A stretch of DNA of 64,000 nucleotides from CBDAPI01 sp964565865 (GCA_964565865.1 CAZMGM010000005.1:26928-90927), one strand, 5' to 3'. Positions 53,718 to 62,798 are shown, counted from the first letter of the stretch. Made by a program: numbers and translations. The notes: generated from the sequence alone by a model not told the origin.

Positions 53718-54884
53718 TTAGGGCCGGTTTTCTATTGAAGCAGCAACAATATTCGCCAGCTGCCTGCGCAAGCGTCCGACATCCCCGTTGCTGTGCGGAT
53801 GCAGACGGCTGGTCATAATAATCAGGAAAACCTGCGACGATGGATCAATCCAAAGAGAAGTTCCCGTAAACCCTGTATGGCCAAATGACCCCAAAGGAAA
53901 CAGGTCCCCGCGATTGGAACTGAACCGCGTGTGAATGTCAAAGCCAACTCCCCGCCAGGACTCCTGGTCGCTAGGCGACTGGTTCGTTGTCATGCGGGCC
54001 ACCGAAAAGGGAGAGAGAATGCGAGTTCCACCGTAGGTCCCCTCGTTCAGAAGCATTTGTACAAAGACAGCAAGATCACCCACTGTGGAAAACAGCCCTG
54101 CGTGCCCGGAGACACCTCCCATGCGTTCGGATGTTGGATCGTGGACACCCCCTCTCAACATACGCCCGTTGCGAAGTTGGGTTGGGGCTATCCGCATTCG
54201 CCAAGAGGCAGGGGGATTGAAGGTCGTGTTCTCCATGCCGAGTGGATCAAACACACGGCTTGAACTAAATTTGTCGAGGCGCATTTCAGCCGCCTTTCCC
54301 ACCACTGCACCGAGAACGATGTAGTTGAGGTCGCTGTACTGAAAGCGACTGTCCGGGACGGCGACCAATTCCTCCCGGCTGGCCCTTTGCAGTGCTTCGT
54401 CATACCCCCTCCAAAGCTCATCCTGGTCCAATCCTGCACGCAGGCCCGAGAAATGAGTTGCTAATTGCAGAATTGTGATGTCTTCCTTACCCTGATAGCC
54501 AAAAGACGGGAAAAATAGGCTGACCGAATCTCCCAACGTCAAGCGGCCTTCCTCGACCAAAATCATGATAGAAGTGGCCGTAGCAACCACTTTCGTCAGC
54601 GAAGCCAGGTCGAAAACAGTATTGATTGTCATGGGCTCCTGCCGTGGGAGTAAGGAGCGATGGCCAAAGGCCCGGCTGTAAACGATCCTGCTGTGCCGGA
54701 CCACCATAACTACCGCACCAGGCACCCGGCTTCCCTGAATCGCTTCTTCCACCACCGCCTTGATCCTGCTCAGGCGTCGGGAAGACATACCCACTTGCTC
54801 CGGCTCCCCCCGGGTAAGAACCTTAGCGGGAGCCGCTTGAGCGGGGACGAGGAAGCAGATCAGCAGTACACACCACCTGCGCAT
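53718..54884 (-). CDS. Secreted serine hydrolase (beta-lactamase / class C family)
   Basis: 388 residues with a signal peptide (MRRWCVLLICFLVPAQAAPA). The catalytic SxxK is in DLASLTKVVATAT, the YxN in 'FQYSDLNYIVLG', and the third motif is HTG in 'GSFGHTGFTGTSLW'. The family contains penicillin-binding-protein-like esterases, D-aminopeptidases and the muropeptide amidase AmiE of Bacillus, whose gene neighbours namZ there. A cell-wall role is therefore possible, but the genes are ~20 kb apart here. Confidence 0.87.
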   Translation of the reverse strand: MRRWCVLLICFLVPAQAAPAKVLTRGEPEQVGMSSRRLSRIKAVVEEAIQGSRVPGAVVMVVRHSRIVYSRAFGHRSLLPRQEPMTINTVFDLASLTKVVATATSIMILVEEGRLTLGDSVSLFFPSFGYQGKEDITILQLATHFSGLRAGLDQDELWRGYDEALQRASREELVAVPDSRFQYSDLNYIVLGAVVGKAAEMRLDKFSSSRVFDPLGMENTTFNPPASWRMRIAPTQLRNGRMLRGGVHDPTSERMGGVSGHAGLFSTVGDLAVFVQMLLNEGTYGGTRILSPFSVARMTTNQSPSDQESWRGVGFDIHTRFSSNRGDLFPLGSFGHTGFTGTSLWIDPSSQVFLIIMTSRLHPHSNGDVGRLRRQLANIVAASIENRP

Positions 54885-55013
54885 TTCTTAATTCTATGAC
54901 ATGCCCCCCTGACCCAGGTAATTCATAAACTCTCTGCCGGGGCGTGGGAGGACCACCCCAACCTGTTGACGCGAGGCCAATGAAGCTCCATCTTAGTAAC
55001 TAACTTTGATGTG

Positions 55014-55622
55014 ATGGATGGAGGTGGATACGTACTAGCCGGAGGTTCGAGCCGGCGCTTTGGCAGAGACAAAGCGTTCGTTGAGCTTGGCGGCCTATCC
55101 CTGGTCGAACGGGCGATCAACAAGCTCCGGGAGCTTGGCCTCGAGGTTCAGGTAGTGTGCAGGTCTAATCAGCAGGCTCGACTGATTGCCTGTTCTTGTG
55201 TGCTTGACCGGACTCCTGGGCTTGGCCCGGCGATGGCAATTTACAGTGCCTTAAGGGACTCGGACCATAACAACAACTACTTTCTGGCCTGTGACATGCC
55301 CCTGGTCCCCTCGGCGCTTCTACAGGGATTCCCTGACCTGAGCAAGGGCTTCGACGTGGTCGTTCCGGCCGATGCTGAGGCCAGGGTTCAGCCGCTTTGC
55401 GGCTATTATTCGAGAGCCTGTCTACCCGTTCTCGAAGGCCAGCTGAACAAAGGAGTCATGAGCATCACCCAGATTCTGAAATCGGGCGATTTGAAGGTGC
55501 ACATCGTCGACGCCGGAAAAGCGGATATGGACCAAAGTGCCTTCCTGAACGTAAACGACAGGAAGAGTCTTCATCAGGTCAGCGTCCAGCTTGAAAACCA
55601 CAGTACGCTTGGAAGGAGTTGA
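55014..55622 (+). CDS. mobA: Molybdenum cofactor guanylyltransferase
   Basis: Links GMP to molybdopterin to form MGD. The 202-residue protein has the signature 'YVLAGGSSRRFGRDKAFVELGG' at the N-terminus and the metal-binding 'YFLACDMPLVPSALL'. The only molybdoenzyme in the window, msrP, is dead and in any case uses the unguanylated cofactor, so other Mo-enzymes must exist elsewhere. A 33-residue membrane peptide follows by one base. Confidence 0.9.
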   Translation: MDGGGYVLAGGSSRRFGRDKAFVELGGLSLVERAINKLRELGLEVQVVCRSNQQARLIACSCVLDRTPGLGPAMAIYSALRDSDHNNNYFLACDMPLVPSALLQGFPDLSKGFDVVVPADAEARVQPLCGYYSRACLPVLEGQLNKGVMSITQILKSGDLKVHIVDAGKADMDQSAFLNVNDRKSLHQVSVQLENHSTLGRS

Positions 55623-55623
55623 C

Positions 55624-55725
55624 ATGTCAACGGGTCTTTTCATTTTCCACGTGGTTGCGGTGGTCACAATTTTCAGCCTCGGCTACTGGGCTGGCTTTCA
55701 GCGTGGCAAGGTCCAGCCCCGATAA
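55624..55725 (+). CDS. 33-residue single-span membrane protein
   Basis: ATG 55624 follows GGAAGGAG (55611-55618) with good spacing and lies one base after the mobA stop. The product MSTGLFIFHVVAVVTIFSLG then YWAGFQRGKVQPR is one helix with a positive tail. No homolog recognised. The ribosome binding site and spacing argue that it is real. Confidence 0.6.
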   Translation: MSTGLFIFHVVAVVTIFSLGYWAGFQRGKVQPR

Positions 55726-55840
55726 AAAGCCAGCTTCAATCCTACAGGGCCCAGGCATTTTCAGCCCACGCATGGCCGGCAGTGGATCCCCTCCCGAATC
55801 CCGTTTCCGTTACCGTGGGCGGAACTCTCTGCCGGGGAGA

Positions 55841-56359
55841 TCAGATGAAGAGTTCTTCTTCCGACTTTTCTTCGATCCCCTTTTTGCGGGAGAGGAGCGA
55901 ATCGATACCGCTGCGGATGCCGCGGATGAAGGAAGAAATCTCGATGGTGGGCTTGAGGAGGTCTTTCTGGATTGTTTCGGTCGTCTCTTCGAATTTCTCC
56001 ACTGTGTCGCTGACGAGATAATCAATCTTGGCAACCTGGTCCTGCCCCACAGCCATCACTTCCTTGATCACAGCATCAGCCTGCTCAGCCCGTTCTTGCA
56101 AAGTTTCGGACACTTTGGCCAGGTTACCCGCAAGATTCTCAGCTATCCCTCGAACGGGCTCCAGGCTCTCGGATATCTCCAGAAGGCGTGCCTGGATCCG
56201 AGAAAGGGTGGTTTCAAGTTCCTGCGACTGACTCTCGATCTGTAGAACCGCCTTCTGAACCGAACGGGCGGTCAGAATAACGACAATGATTTGAAAAACA
56301 AAAGCCAGAACCGCCAGGGCAGCAATCCCTACAGCCCACATCTCAATACTGTTCACCAA
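55841..56359 (-). CDS. DUF948-like membrane-anchored coiled-coil protein
   Basis: 172 residues: an N-terminal membrane helix (AVGIAALAVLAFVFQIIVVIL) followed by an amphipathic helix region with heptads ('QSQELETTLSRIQARLLEISESLEPVRGIAENLAGNLAKV'). This resembles DUF948 proteins, which often precede YtxH-like proteins in envelope-stress pairs. The YtxH gene is 16 bases upstream in the same operon. Confidence 0.78.
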   Translation of the reverse strand: MVNSIEMWAVGIAALAVLAFVFQIIVVILTARSVQKAVLQIESQSQELETTLSRIQARLLEISESLEPVRGIAENLAGNLAKVSETLQERAEQADAVIKEVMAVGQDQVAKIDYLVSDTVEKFEETTETIQKDLLKPTIEISSFIRGIRSGIDSLLSRKKGIEEKSEEELFI

Positions 56360-56375
56360 CCACCTCCAGGGAGCC

Positions 56376-56777
56376 TCATCCTTCCTCTTTTACCGCACCC
56401 TCTTTGAGCCGCTCTTTCCCCTCTTCATAGGCTTTCTTGCCAGCTTTGACCGCCTTCGAGATCGTTTCTTTCTTTTTGGACAGGGCTTCCTTTCCCTTTT
56501 CAAACCTTTCGCCAACCACTCCCGCCACGTGGGAGGACTTGTCCCTCAGTTTTTCCTGACTGGCCCGGGCCGCGTCTGTGACCCATTCCCCCTTTTCTTC
56601 GAGATACTCCCTGCTGTCCCGAGCCGTCTGCCCGACCTTCTTCGATCCTTCCAGATACTTATCCTCGATCAGCTGACGGGTCTCTTCTCCGGACCGAGGT
56701 GCGAAAAGCAGGGCGATTGCTGCTCCCACAAAACCTCCAACCAGGAAATACGTTATCTTATCTCCTTGTGAAGCCAT
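56376..56777 (-). CDS. YtxH-domain protein
   Basis: 133 residues. 'FLVGGFVGAAIALLFAPRSGEETR' is the YtxH signature (a glycine-rich membrane helix then the PRSG motif); the rest is a long charged helix rich in Lys/Glu. Related Bacillus proteins belong to general-stress operons. ATG 56777 is used because GGAGA sits just upstream; the frame open to 56807 adds ten unlikely residues. Confidence 0.82.
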   Translation of the reverse strand: MASQGDKITYFLVGGFVGAAIALLFAPRSGEETRQLIEDKYLEGSKKVGQTARDSREYLEEKGEWVTDAARASQEKLRDKSSHVAGVVGERFEKGKEALSKKKETISKAVKAGKKAYEEGKERLKEGAVKEEG

Positions 56778-57110
56778 CTCATTTCTCCAGTTCTCCCCGG
56801 GGAACAAGGGGATTTGTATCTAGATTAACATAACTCCCGAGATCCTCACTTCCGTAAACGCTATGGAGTTACCAGGAGGATCAACCGGGGCCGGGATCCG
56901 TCCTGATCATCGACTGGAACACGCTCCAGAGCACGTGAAATCTCTGTTTATCACGATCGGGTTTCTAGTCACAATCTGGACGGGCTCGACAGCCGGAGAC
57001 AGTCCCCCGCAACGGCCGCCGATGGCGGCCAATTTCTTGGGGCCCGGAAAGCAGCAACGAGGCGATCAGAGCGGCTGTGGGGATACGCTGGGTGAAGGGG
57101 CCACCCCTGC
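56778..57110. other. Intergenic region (333 bases)
   Basis: No confident gene. A plus-strand frame from GTG 56935 begins like a signal peptide (VKSLFITIGFLVTIWTGSTAG) but has no ribosome binding site and its end runs antisense into the permease gene. The likely YtxH/DUF948 promoter must lie at the left side; no clear boxes. Confidence 0.4.
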
Positions 57111-58181
57111 TCAGACCTCCTGCTTGGTGTCTCGCAGTTCCAGGCGGTAAATCTCCAGCAGCGCCATCAGGAGGGCGGTCACCAGAGGCCCCAGAAGTAT
57201 TCCCGCGGGGCCGAAAAACAACAGCCCCCCTGCAAACGCGAAGAAAATCAGGAGCACGTGCATACCCTCCGACCGACCTTCGATGATCAGAGGTCGTAAG
57301 ATATTGTCGACCAGAGCAATGACGAAGGCGCCCAGTAGAAAGAGTACGATGCCCCTCGCCAACGATCCACTCAGGATCAAATAGAACGACATGGGCATCC
57401 AGATCACTGCCGTCCCGAAGATCGGGACGATCGAAACACAGGCTACGGCTGCAGCCCAGAAAACCGGCTTCTGGACTCCCAGCATCGAAAAAATTAACCC
57501 GGCCAATACGCCCTGACATAGTCCGGTTACAAAAATACCAAAGAAGGTTGCGTAAACGATGCTCTGCAATTTTTCGAAAAGCACTCTCTGGTAAGCGGGG
57601 GCCAGGGGAAGCAGACTCTGCAGGCGGGCAAGAAGCAAATGACCGTCGCGAAACAGAAAGAACAAACAGAAGATCATCACCACAAAATTGATCAGAAGCC
57701 AGCCGACACTCCCCAAGACGGCAGAGCTATGTCTGATAAGTAACCGGGCAAGGTCCTCCAGGCGCGAGGCAAAGAAGTCGCTGACGCTGAAGCTGTTCTG
57801 TTGCATCAGCGCTCTGATACGATCCACGACTGGATCCAGAATCGCAGGGTAGGGTTTCTCTATCATTTCCAGAATCTGGTCCTGGTTAGCGACAAACACG
57901 AGATAGGCGTCGTTCAACTCGTTGGCCAGGAAGATGAACAGCAACACAAGGGGGATGATGATCAAGATCGTAATTATCGAAGACATGATCACCGCCGCCA
58001 GGATGGCTCTTCCCCTGAGAAGATGCTTTAGTGCCAGAAAATTGGGATAGAAGAGAGAAGTTAGCGTCATGGCTAGGATCAGAGAGAAAAGAAAGGGCCG
58101 CAAAATGCCGTAGAACAGATACATCACCAGAGCCAGTGACAGGAGGAGAAAGGTCTGTGAAGGGAGAGGTAAACGCTTCAT
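57111..58181 (-). CDS. AI-2E family transporter (permease)
   Basis: 356 residues with about eight membrane helices. The motif 'GVQKPVFWAAAVACVSIVPIFGTAVIWMP' and the ending 'LIIEGRSEGMHVLLIFFAFAGGLLFFGPAGILLGPLVTALL' are typical of the TqsA/YhhQ-like AI-2E exporter superfamily, whose members also include Na+/H+ antiporters. The substrate is therefore open. It follows nth by six bases in the same direction. Confidence 0.88.
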   Translation of the reverse strand: MKRLPLPSQTFLLLSLALVMYLFYGILRPFLFSLILAMTLTSLFYPNFLALKHLLRGRAILAAVIMSSIITILIIIPLVLLFIFLANELNDAYLVFVANQDQILEMIEKPYPAILDPVVDRIRALMQQNSFSVSDFFASRLEDLARLLIRHSSAVLGSVGWLLINFVVMIFCLFFLFRDGHLLLARLQSLLPLAPAYQRVLFEKLQSIVYATFFGIFVTGLCQGVLAGLIFSMLGVQKPVFWAAAVACVSIVPIFGTAVIWMPMSFYLILSGSLARGIVLFLLGAFVIALVDNILRPLIIEGRSEGMHVLLIFFAFAGGLLFFGPAGILLGPLVTALLMALLEIYRLELRDTKQEV

Positions 58182-58187
58182 CTAGGG

Positions 58188-58856
58188 CTACGCAAGTTTC
58201 TCTGCATAATAAGGACAGAGGTCCACTAAGACGCACCGGCCACATTGTGGCTTGCGGGCGTGACAAACCTGTCTCCCATGGTGGATCAACCAGTGCGAAA
58301 AATCGATCCAGTCCTTCTGTTCGATCTGTTCCATCAGATCCCGCTCGATGGCTACCGGAGTCTTCTCCGGAGTCATACCCAGCCTCCCGGTCAAGCGGCC
58401 TACGTGAGTGTCTACCACAACTCCACTGGCAATTCCAAAAGCCGTCCCCAGAACCACATTGGCCGTTTTACGGGCAACTCCAGGCAAGGTCAAAAGATCC
58501 TTCATAGTGGAAGGGACGTGACCTTCAAAGCTGGAGACGATCCTCGTGGCAGAACCGATCAGGCTCCGTGTCTTGTTTCGAAAAAAACCTGTACTTCGAA
58601 TGATCTCCTGAACCTCGGCCGGGTCAGCCAAGGCGAGAACTTCCGGCGACGGGTATTCCTCGAAAAGGTGAGGCGTCACCATATTCACACGGACATCGGT
58701 ACACTGAGCAGAGAGAATCGTGGCAACCAGAAGCTGGAAAGGATTGGCGTGATGCAAGGAGCATTCTGCCCCCTGGTATTCTTGTGAAAGGATTCCAACG
58801 ATCTTCGCTACTCGCTGAACTTCTCTTGGCCTGGGCTCAGTGTGCCGCCTCGACAT
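58188..58856 (-). CDS. nth: Endonuclease III (DNA glycosylase/AP lyase)
   Basis: Base-excision repair enzyme for oxidised pyrimidines. The 222 residues have the helix-hairpin-helix with catalytic Lys (LPGVARKTANVVL), the catalytic Asp in 'GVVVDTHVGRLTGRLG', and the 4Fe-4S loop C-x6-C-x2-C-x5-C (CHARKPQCGRCVLVDLC). ATG 58856 gives the usual short N-terminus; the frame to 58904 adds 16 residues without support. Confidence 0.94.
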   Translation of the reverse strand: MSRRHTEPRPREVQRVAKIVGILSQEYQGAECSLHHANPFQLLVATILSAQCTDVRVNMVTPHLFEEYPSPEVLALADPAEVQEIIRSTGFFRNKTRSLIGSATRIVSSFEGHVPSTMKDLLTLPGVARKTANVVLGTAFGIASGVVVDTHVGRLTGRLGMTPEKTPVAIERDLMEQIEQKDWIDFSHWLIHHGRQVCHARKPQCGRCVLVDLCPYYAEKLA

Positions 58857-59145
58857 CCAGGACTGATCATAACACCGATGGGGAGGCGACAGGACCTTCG
58901 CCATACCGAGGATGACGGAACATCAGTGGAAGTGATTAATTCCACTGGTTTTGGAGGCATGCACCTGTCGAAAACGGTATTCAGTTGGAGCACCAGCAAT
59001 ACAGGTGTGGATGTGAGAAGCATTCCGATCGCAGTACTCTTTACGGTAGGGAACATGGACACCAGTGGAGATGCGGTACCACAGTGGTCCGCCCGGATCG
59101 CCGTTAGATACAACTACTACCTTTCCGGCTACGGAGGGGCCCGCG
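58857..59145. other. Intergenic region with palindromic words
   Basis: CAGTGGAA at 58923-58930 pairs with TTCCACTG eight bases later. ACCAGTGGAG and CCACAGTGG recur around 59060-59090. A plus-strand open frame covers it but resembles no known protein. Confidence 0.4.
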
Positions 59146-60900
59146 TTAAAGCTTCTTGTCGGTCAGGTACTCTACGGGGTGACCGTGAAGCGACTTTCTG
59201 TCGGTCCGGCGCAGCAGGCTCAGACCTGCGATCGCAGCCCCGCCCAGGATCAGTCCTAGCAACAGAGAGGGAAAAGACAGAAACCTTGAAAGCCAGCTCC
59301 CCAGACCTGATGGATGAACCACAAACTGCTGAGTGTACAGCGGAATCTTCTGATCATTTCGATCAATCAGGTCAATCTTCAGCGTAGCTGCCTGCGAGCT
59401 GGAAATCTCACCCTCAAAAACCCAGTCCCAAAAGGTGTTTTCTCTCCTCTTCAGAACCCTTAGGCCGTCGCTCTCCACCAACTCAACGGAGAGCTCCTCG
59501 GGGGCGAGCCATCCGGCCTCGGCTCGCACCTCATCCCCCAATGCCGCATGAAGCTCCCGCTCCTGGTCCGAGAACTTCACGGTGTCGGGTGAGAGCAACA
59601 TTATTTCGACTCGGGTTCGGTTTCCGACCTGTTCGGGTGGTGCGATGCGGAGAGTGCCAAGGAGCTGCGACCCAAGAAAGAAGTGGCCACCTAGTGATTC
59701 CTCTTCTGCCCCCGGGTCCAGCAGCGACTCAACTCGCAGCGCCCTGGAGATTGCGTCTGCCCTCTCCAGAATCTCTTTTTGCTCCCGCATCTCCAGATAC
59801 TGGGCATTGATGCTCTTCTTGTCCGACGTGAGAGCCCGAAGCCTGGAAGAAAGCCGTTTGTTCGTGCTCTCGGTGGAGGTGAGTTCCTGCCTCAGTTTCT
59901 GATTCTCGTCCTGCAAGGTCGAGACCTGACCCTGCACTTCAGCCAGTTGGTTGGAAAGGTTGAAACGGGCAGTCTGGAGCTGACTGACGAATGACTCGAT
60001 GGACTCCACCTTTGAACCCACTTCTTCTCCACTCCTCTGCTCGACGTCAAGGCTGGAAACCAAGTGGGTCACCTGCCTTTCGTAGGTCTCCTGTGCACGC
60101 TTCAGTTCATCACGCTGAGTCTGCAGCCTTCGTGTGTTTTCGCGGGCCTGGTCTCGCTGACCCAGAATCCGGAGCTGCTCTTCTTTCTCTTCGTCAAGTT
60201 CAGTCGTGATTTCTTCCAGCTGTTGTTCTAGATTCCGCGACCGTGTCTGTTCCGAAGCGAGCTCTTTCCCGGCCTCCACCATCCTCATCTTCAGACCTGT
60301 CACCCTTGCCTCAAGCTCCTGCAAATCCTGGATGGCCTTCCGGTACCTGGGGTTTTGCTCCGCGATTCTCTGGATGACAAACTCCTTCGAAGTCCCCGTA
60401 GAGGCCACGAACTTGTTGATCAGCTCTTTGTATTGATTCTCAATAAAGGAAATCTTAGCTGCGTCAATGTCCCGGTACGAGACTCCCTCTGTAAAGGCGA
60501 AGGTCAACGCGGCCTCAAAATCGCCCTGCTGTTCGAAATACTGTTCGAGCGGTTGGTAAAAGCGGAAGAACACCATTCCTTCAGCGCTTCCATCCGGCGA
60601 ACTGACCCTGAAGCGTATACTCCGGTCCTTGAACTCCAGCCCGGTCACCCGAACCTGCTCACCCACCTTGAAGGTGAGAGGATCCGTCTGAGTCAAGGGG
60701 TCTAGTCGGCTTGTGGTCTTCACTTCGACGACCTGAAGCGACCCATGCATTGGGATCCGGAGGAAGAAGGTCTTGTTCAGGTATCTCTCGAGATAGTGAC
60801 TCTGCAGCCGTTTGTCGATACCGGCGGTGAGGGTCAGAGTGGTGGCGCAAACGGCCAAGAGAAGACTTATTCGGCACAAATATAAATGGATTCTTACCAT
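59146..60900 (-). CDS. Secreted, membrane-anchored coiled-coil protein of unknown function
   Basis: 584 residues: a signal peptide (to about TLTAG), a beta-rich N-terminal domain (~30-150: 'HYLERYLNKTFFLRIPMHGSLQVVEV'), a long coiled coil (~190-400, repeated Q/E/L heptads such as LEQQLEEITTELDEEKEEQLRILGQRDQA), a second beta domain (~410-540) and a C-terminal membrane helix (LLLGLILGGAAIAGLSLL) with a basic tail. No enzyme motif. The layout suggests an extracytoplasmic scaffold anchored by its C-terminus. Confidence 0.78.
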   Translation of the reverse strand: MVRIHLYLCRISLLLAVCATTLTLTAGIDKRLQSHYLERYLNKTFFLRIPMHGSLQVVEVKTTSRLDPLTQTDPLTFKVGEQVRVTGLEFKDRSIRFRVSSPDGSAEGMVFFRFYQPLEQYFEQQGDFEAALTFAFTEGVSYRDIDAAKISFIENQYKELINKFVASTGTSKEFVIQRIAEQNPRYRKAIQDLQELEARVTGLKMRMVEAGKELASEQTRSRNLEQQLEEITTELDEEKEEQLRILGQRDQARENTRRLQTQRDELKRAQETYERQVTHLVSSLDVEQRSGEEVGSKVESIESFVSQLQTARFNLSNQLAEVQGQVSTLQDENQKLRQELTSTESTNKRLSSRLRALTSDKKSINAQYLEMREQKEILERADAISRALRVESLLDPGAEEESLGGHFFLGSQLLGTLRIAPPEQVGNRTRVEIMLLSPDTVKFSDQERELHAALGDEVRAEAGWLAPEELSVELVESDGLRVLKRRENTFWDWVFEGEISSSQAATLKIDLIDRNDQKIPLYTQQFVVHPSGLGSWLSRFLSFPSLLLGLILGGAAIAGLSLLRRTDRKSLHGHPVEYLTDKKL

Positions 60901-60925
60901 GTAAGGCTCTCCACAGATCTGATTT

Positions 60926-61040
60926 TAGCAATCCGTGGTGAAAGTCGCACCCGGTCCTACGCTAGCAGCCAGTGGGGCAAGTCACCCGAGGAGGCGAGGA
61001 AATGGAACAATTCCCTGCCGCCTCCACCCAGATCACTGAG
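60926..61040 (+). repeat. Dispersed hairpin element R4 (left part)
   Basis: TAGCAATCCGTGGTGAAAGTCG matches the left end of R1 and R2; similarity fades beyond ~60970 and the usual right end (GGACTGCTA) is not seen. It lies between the coiled-coil gene and queE. Confidence 0.5.
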
Positions 61041-61076
61041 CGCTCTACAACCCTGCCATTGGTCCTGCTCCAATCG

Positions 61077-61082
61077 TATAAT
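61077..61082 (+). promoter_or_regulatory. -10 hexamer TATAAT before queE
   Basis: A perfect TATAAT 34 bases before ATG 61117, leaving room for the AAGGA ribosome binding site at 61107-61111. No good -35. Confidence 0.42.
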
Positions 61083-61116
61083 CAGTATGCGCCCGATGAT
61101 GCCGGCAAGGAAAATG

Positions 61117-61767
61117 ATGGACAGAGAACGCCTGATCGTCAATGAGATCTTTTTCAGTATTCAGGGAGAGTCGAGCTACGCGGGACGACCTTGTGTCTTT
61201 GTCCGACTCACGGCTTGCAACCTGAGATGCAGCTACTGTGACACGGAGTATGCCTTTCACGAAGGAGATGCACGCTCAGCCGAGGATATTGTTTCCGAGG
61301 TCAATAAATTCCGTTGCTCACTGGTAGAGATCACCGGTGGAGAGCCCCTTCTCCAACCCGCCGTCCACGGCCTGGTCCGCCGTTTTCTCGCGCTGGGGAA
61401 AACCGTTCTGATAGAGACGGGGGGGTCAGTGGATATAAGCCCCGTGGATCCAAGGGTCATCCTGATTTACGACATCAAGTGCCCAGACAGTGGCATGGCG
61501 GATAAAAACAGATGGGACAACATCAGCCTGCTCAAGTCCATTGATGAAGTGAAGTTCGTGGTTGGCTCCAGAGGGGACTACGAATGGAGCAGGGGTATAC
61601 TCGAACAGTACAAACTCCCCGATCGTCACCAGGTTCTTTTCTCTCCGGTATTTGGAAAGCTGGAGCCCGGACAATTGGCTACATGGCTGCTCGAGGACGG
61701 ACTGGACGCACGGCTCCAAATACAGCTCCATAAGCTTTTGTGGGGAGCCGAAGCCAGGGGAGTCTGA
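61117..61767 (+). CDS. queE: 7-carboxy-7-deazaguanine synthase
   Basis: Radical-SAM enzyme of queuosine/archaeosine-type base synthesis: converts carboxytetrahydropterin to carboxydeazaguanine. It has 216 residues. The cluster motif CNLRCSYCDTEYAF (CxxxCxxC) lies after 'FFSIQGESSYAGRPCVFVRL', and 'VEITGGEPLLQ' binds SAM. ATG 61117 or 61114 are both possible; upstream open frame is repeat sequence. queC, queD and queF are not in the window. Confidence 0.92.
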   Translation: MDRERLIVNEIFFSIQGESSYAGRPCVFVRLTACNLRCSYCDTEYAFHEGDARSAEDIVSEVNKFRCSLVEITGGEPLLQPAVHGLVRRFLALGKTVLIETGGSVDISPVDPRVILIYDIKCPDSGMADKNRWDNISLLKSIDEVKFVVGSRGDYEWSRGILEQYKLPDRHQVLFSPVFGKLEPGQLATWLLEDGLDARLQIQLHKLLWGAEARGV

Positions 61768-61772
61768 GGGGC

Positions 61773-61825
61773 TAGGCAGTCCATGGCGGAAGTCCTCCGG
61801 GCCGCGCTTTGCCACGGACTGCTTA
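61773..61825 (+). repeat. Compact copy R5 of the dispersed element (53-base inverted repeat)
   Basis: TAGGCAGTCCATGGC at the left pairs with GCCACGGACTGCTTA at the right, so little but the terminal inverted repeats remains. It lies between the convergent queE and trmL genes and could form a bidirectional hairpin there. Confidence 0.65.
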
Positions 61826-61831
61826 GCCTGG

Positions 61832-62287
61832 TTAAATCCGTTTCGTCTGCCTCAGGGCTTCATATACAACGATCGCTACCGCATTAGCCAGGTTCAGACT
61901 TCGAACCCCGGGGTGCAGAATCGGAATACGAAAGGCACGTTCGGAATAGCGGGCCAGAACATCTTCTGCCAGGCCGGTTGTCTCACTGCCGAAGACCAGA
62001 AGCTCGTTTCCCTTGAAGCAGGCCTCCAGATAGGATGCTGAAGCCTTTTTCGAGAAAAAACAGAGAGTCCCCCGGGGTCTCGACTCGATCAAATCCTCCA
62101 CGGACCCATGAGTCGACACCTGTGCAAACTTCCAGTAGTCCAGTCCTGCCCGTTTGAGCCGCCGGTCCGAGATTTCGAAACCAAGGGGTTCAACCAGATG
62201 GAGAGGAATCCCGGTAGCCGCACAAAGTCGGGCAACACTCCCCGTATTGGGGGGAATCGCCGGTTCCACCAGAGCCACTTCAAACAC
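61832..62287 (-). CDS. trmL: tRNA (cytidine/uridine-2'-O-)-methyltransferase TrmL
   Basis: SPOUT-class enzyme methylating the wobble ribose of tRNA-Leu. The 151-residue protein has 'FEVALVEPAIPPNTGSVARLCAA' at the start and the SAM-binding knot 'LLVFGSETTGL' and 'FRIPILHPGVRSLNLANAVAIVVYEALRQ'. Length and motifs are those of TrmL/CspR. Convergent with queE. Confidence 0.92.
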   Translation of the reverse strand: MFEVALVEPAIPPNTGSVARLCAATGIPLHLVEPLGFEISDRRLKRAGLDYWKFAQVSTHGSVEDLIESRPRGTLCFFSKKASASYLEACFKGNELLVFGSETTGLAEDVLARYSERAFRIPILHPGVRSLNLANAVAIVVYEALRQTKRI

Positions 62288-62798
62288 GATTTTAGACCGT
62301 CCAACTCCCTGCTCCGTCAGACATACTGTTAAAACCTAGTCCGAAACTCAAGAGGGACGATGTTGAACGCCTTGGTATTGGGAGTGGTTCTGGTGATTTC
62401 TTCGGCACAGCTCCGTCCTACCGGCATCTACATTGCTTAGAAAAGGGACGAGACACTACGCGACACCGCAACCACGGTTCGCGCCAGCAAGAACCTGGCC
62501 TCTCTTTTTCAAAGATGGTCGGACTCGCAGCTCTGGAGCAGGGGATAGAGACGAGTGCTCGGACGGACCACAGCGAGTTCCCAATCGGCCTACCGTTACC
62601 CTGGGGGAAGTTGCTAACACCCAGAATACAAAACCTGTGTAGAGACATGCGAGCGCAGACAGCGAGAGTAGCGAAGACCTTGCTGCCCAGATTCAAGCTA
62701 TAGGTCCCTGCGCCGGGAAGGTGGAGCCGGTTGCTGGCCACCGGTCATAGGTTGAAGGCTCTCCAGAACAAGCGCGAGCGAAAGCAACCGACCCAGAG
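62288..62798. other. Intergenic region (511 bases) with repeat traces
   Basis: A 26-codon frame at 62360-62440 (MLNALVLGVVLVISSAQ...) starts like a signal peptide after AGAGGG and may be a cut-off gene. GGACCACAGCGAGTTCCC near 62565 echoes 44.72 kb, and ATAGGTTGAAGG with AACAAGCGCGAGCGAA near 62748-62780 echoes the 14.4/17.7 kb repeat. Otherwise nothing recognisable. Confidence 0.4.

Noticed and set aside
55034..55050. GGAGGTTCGAGCC, resembling a tRNA T-arm
   Set aside because: It is the mobA 'AGGSSRR' coding sequence; no acceptor stem or anticodon arm surrounds it.
56863..57150. Plus-strand frame with a signal-peptide-like start at 56935
   Set aside because: No ribosome binding site, no known domain, and the end is antisense to the AI-2E family permease. 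Left as an intergenic note.
58842..59387. Plus-strand 181-codon frame between nth and the coiled-coil gene
   Set aside because: It runs far into the antisense of the coiled-coil gene and resembles no protein; the intergenic part is repeat-like.
60886..61113. In-frame upstream extension of queE
   Set aside because: It consists of dispersed element R4; the queE family begins just before the FSIQGE motif.
62360..62440. 26-codon frame MLNALVLGVVLVISS…
   Set aside because: Too short to separate from chance; recorded only inside the intergenic note.
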